DNA of 6,123 nt from assembly GCA_964548855.1 (NCBI GenBank), contig CAZJSR010000039.1, positions 1 through 6,123 of the forward strand, given 5' to 3'. Source of the DNA: UBA3206 sp964548855 (GTDB lineage Bacteria; Bacillota_I; Bacilli_A; Acholeplasmatales; Anaeroplasmataceae). Positions 5,902 through 6,123 of the stretch are shown here, piece after piece. The first letter of the stretch is position 1; each line of letters opens with the position of its first letter. Under the pieces are notes generated by a model, which was given only the letters and a program-made list of their open reading frames with translations, did no database searches and was not told where the DNA came from. A program made the translations under genes and the position numbers.

Positions 5902-5918
5902 TATGTCGGCATACATTT

Positions 5919-6030
5919 AAAGAAGGTTTTTGGAATAAATAGCGTAGAGGCTTTTTGAGAATGGAAATAAATTTTGAAAAAATGGCCAAATTTTAATTTC
6001 ATATTTATATCTGTGTAAATGGTAATATAG
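5919..6030. other. Intergenic AT-rich stretch with no gene
   Basis: Together with 5794-5918 this completes a gap of well over 200 bases after the last intact gene. All forward frames here are broken by stops. The only feature seen is an imperfect inverted repeat (5964-5976 with 5987-6000, around TGGCC) that is rich in A and T and may be chance. An 11-codon frame from ATG 5961 is preceded by GAGG but has no coding character. Confidence 0.5.
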
Positions 6031-6123
6031 AAGTGTAGTTTAGGGAGTGAGGATAAAAACTTAAACTTAAAAGAAAGGTATAATGAAATAATTGAACTTG
6101 CGTTAAAATATGATTTTATTATT
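6031..6123 (+). other. Open stretch running off the window, possible gene remnant
   Basis: After an in-frame TAG at 6028-6030 this frame stays open to the window end. From 6058 it reads N-L-N-L-K-E-R-Y-N-E-I-I-E-L-A-L-K-Y-D-F-I-I, a protein-like amphipathic helix pattern. There is no ATG, GTG or TTG in frame before it, so the start is lost, lies in another frame upstream, or the stretch is non-coding. The only nearby ATG with a Shine-Dalgarno-like sequence (6083) is out of frame and stops after two codons. No family is recognised. Confidence 0.25.

Larger units (their letters stand above)
5811..5918. repeat. 108-bp structured element with 11-bp terminal inverted repeats
   Basis: AAATGTATGCC (5811-5821) is the exact reverse complement of GGCATACATTT (5908-5918). 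Between the arms lie two further hairpins (5819-5856 and 5874-5901). Taking the repeat as 10 bp (5812-5821 and 5908-5917), the flanks are TAA on both sides (5809-5811 and 5918-5920), which would fit a 3-bp target duplication of a small non-autonomous element (MITE). In AT-rich DNA a matching TAA is weak evidence, and it may equally be a folded three-stem 3' end. Confidence 0.45.

Noticed and set aside
5961..5996. Eleven-codon open frame preceded by GAGG
   Set aside because: Too short, with no coding character and no conserved context; chance in AT-rich DNA.
1..6123. tRNA, rRNA, CRISPR array or riboswitch
   Set aside because: No cloverleaf, regularly spaced repeats, or conserved riboswitch core was seen on either strand by eye.
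1..6123. Alternative genetic code with UGA as tryptophan
   Set aside because: Although no intact gene ends in TGA, tryptophans in the exporter, HlyD-like protein and precursor are encoded by TGG and no internal TGA is needed to keep the genes open.

Overview
The DNA is very AT-rich. Stop codons of the intact genes are TAA or TAG, and tryptophan is encoded by TGG, so UGA is not reassigned to tryptophan. This points to a low-GC Bacillota or an Acholeplasma/Erysipelotrichia-like lineage using the standard code, not Mycoplasma or Spiroplasma. No gene allows a species call.

The left part (1-841) is eroded accessory DNA. It starts with a possible promoter and a pair of nested inverted repeats that cover the ribosome binding site of an IS3-type OrfA-like helix-turn-helix gene (162-470), which is broken by stop codons and truncated. 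A 14-T tract follows. Next is the N-terminal quarter or so of a cytosine-C5 DNA methyltransferase (555-841), inactivated by a one-base frameshift and two stop codons and cut off after catalytic motif IV.

The centre (892-5793) is an intact set of five genes, all on the + strand, that reads as a bacteriocin (or large class II microcin-like peptide) production and export locus. The order is: a C39 peptidase-containing ABC exporter (892-3039); a small soluble protein that looks like a GyrI/DUF5085-type fold (3064-3537); an HlyD-like membrane accessory protein (3540-4559); a 179-residue precursor with a double-glycine cleavage site and an approximately 126-residue hydrophobic, glycine-rich mature part (4616-5155); and a two-helix membrane protein with an alpha-helical tail (5155-5793), the best candidate for self-immunity. 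The exporter peptidase would cut the precursor after its GG site during transport, with the HlyD-like protein carrying the product across or away from the membrane. The precursor/immunity pair has its own good promoter-like sequence, so the locus looks like an export module plus a cargo module.

The right end (5794-6123) holds a strong rho-independent terminator, a second perfect hairpin, and an 11-bp inverted repeat enclosing both, possibly a MITE-like element. It ends with a short open stretch lacking a start codon that runs off the window.

The most notable parts are the precursor (long leader, large Gly-rich mature domain unlike the familiar short class II bacteriocins) and the GyrI/DUF5085-like gene embedded between the exporter and its HlyD partner.
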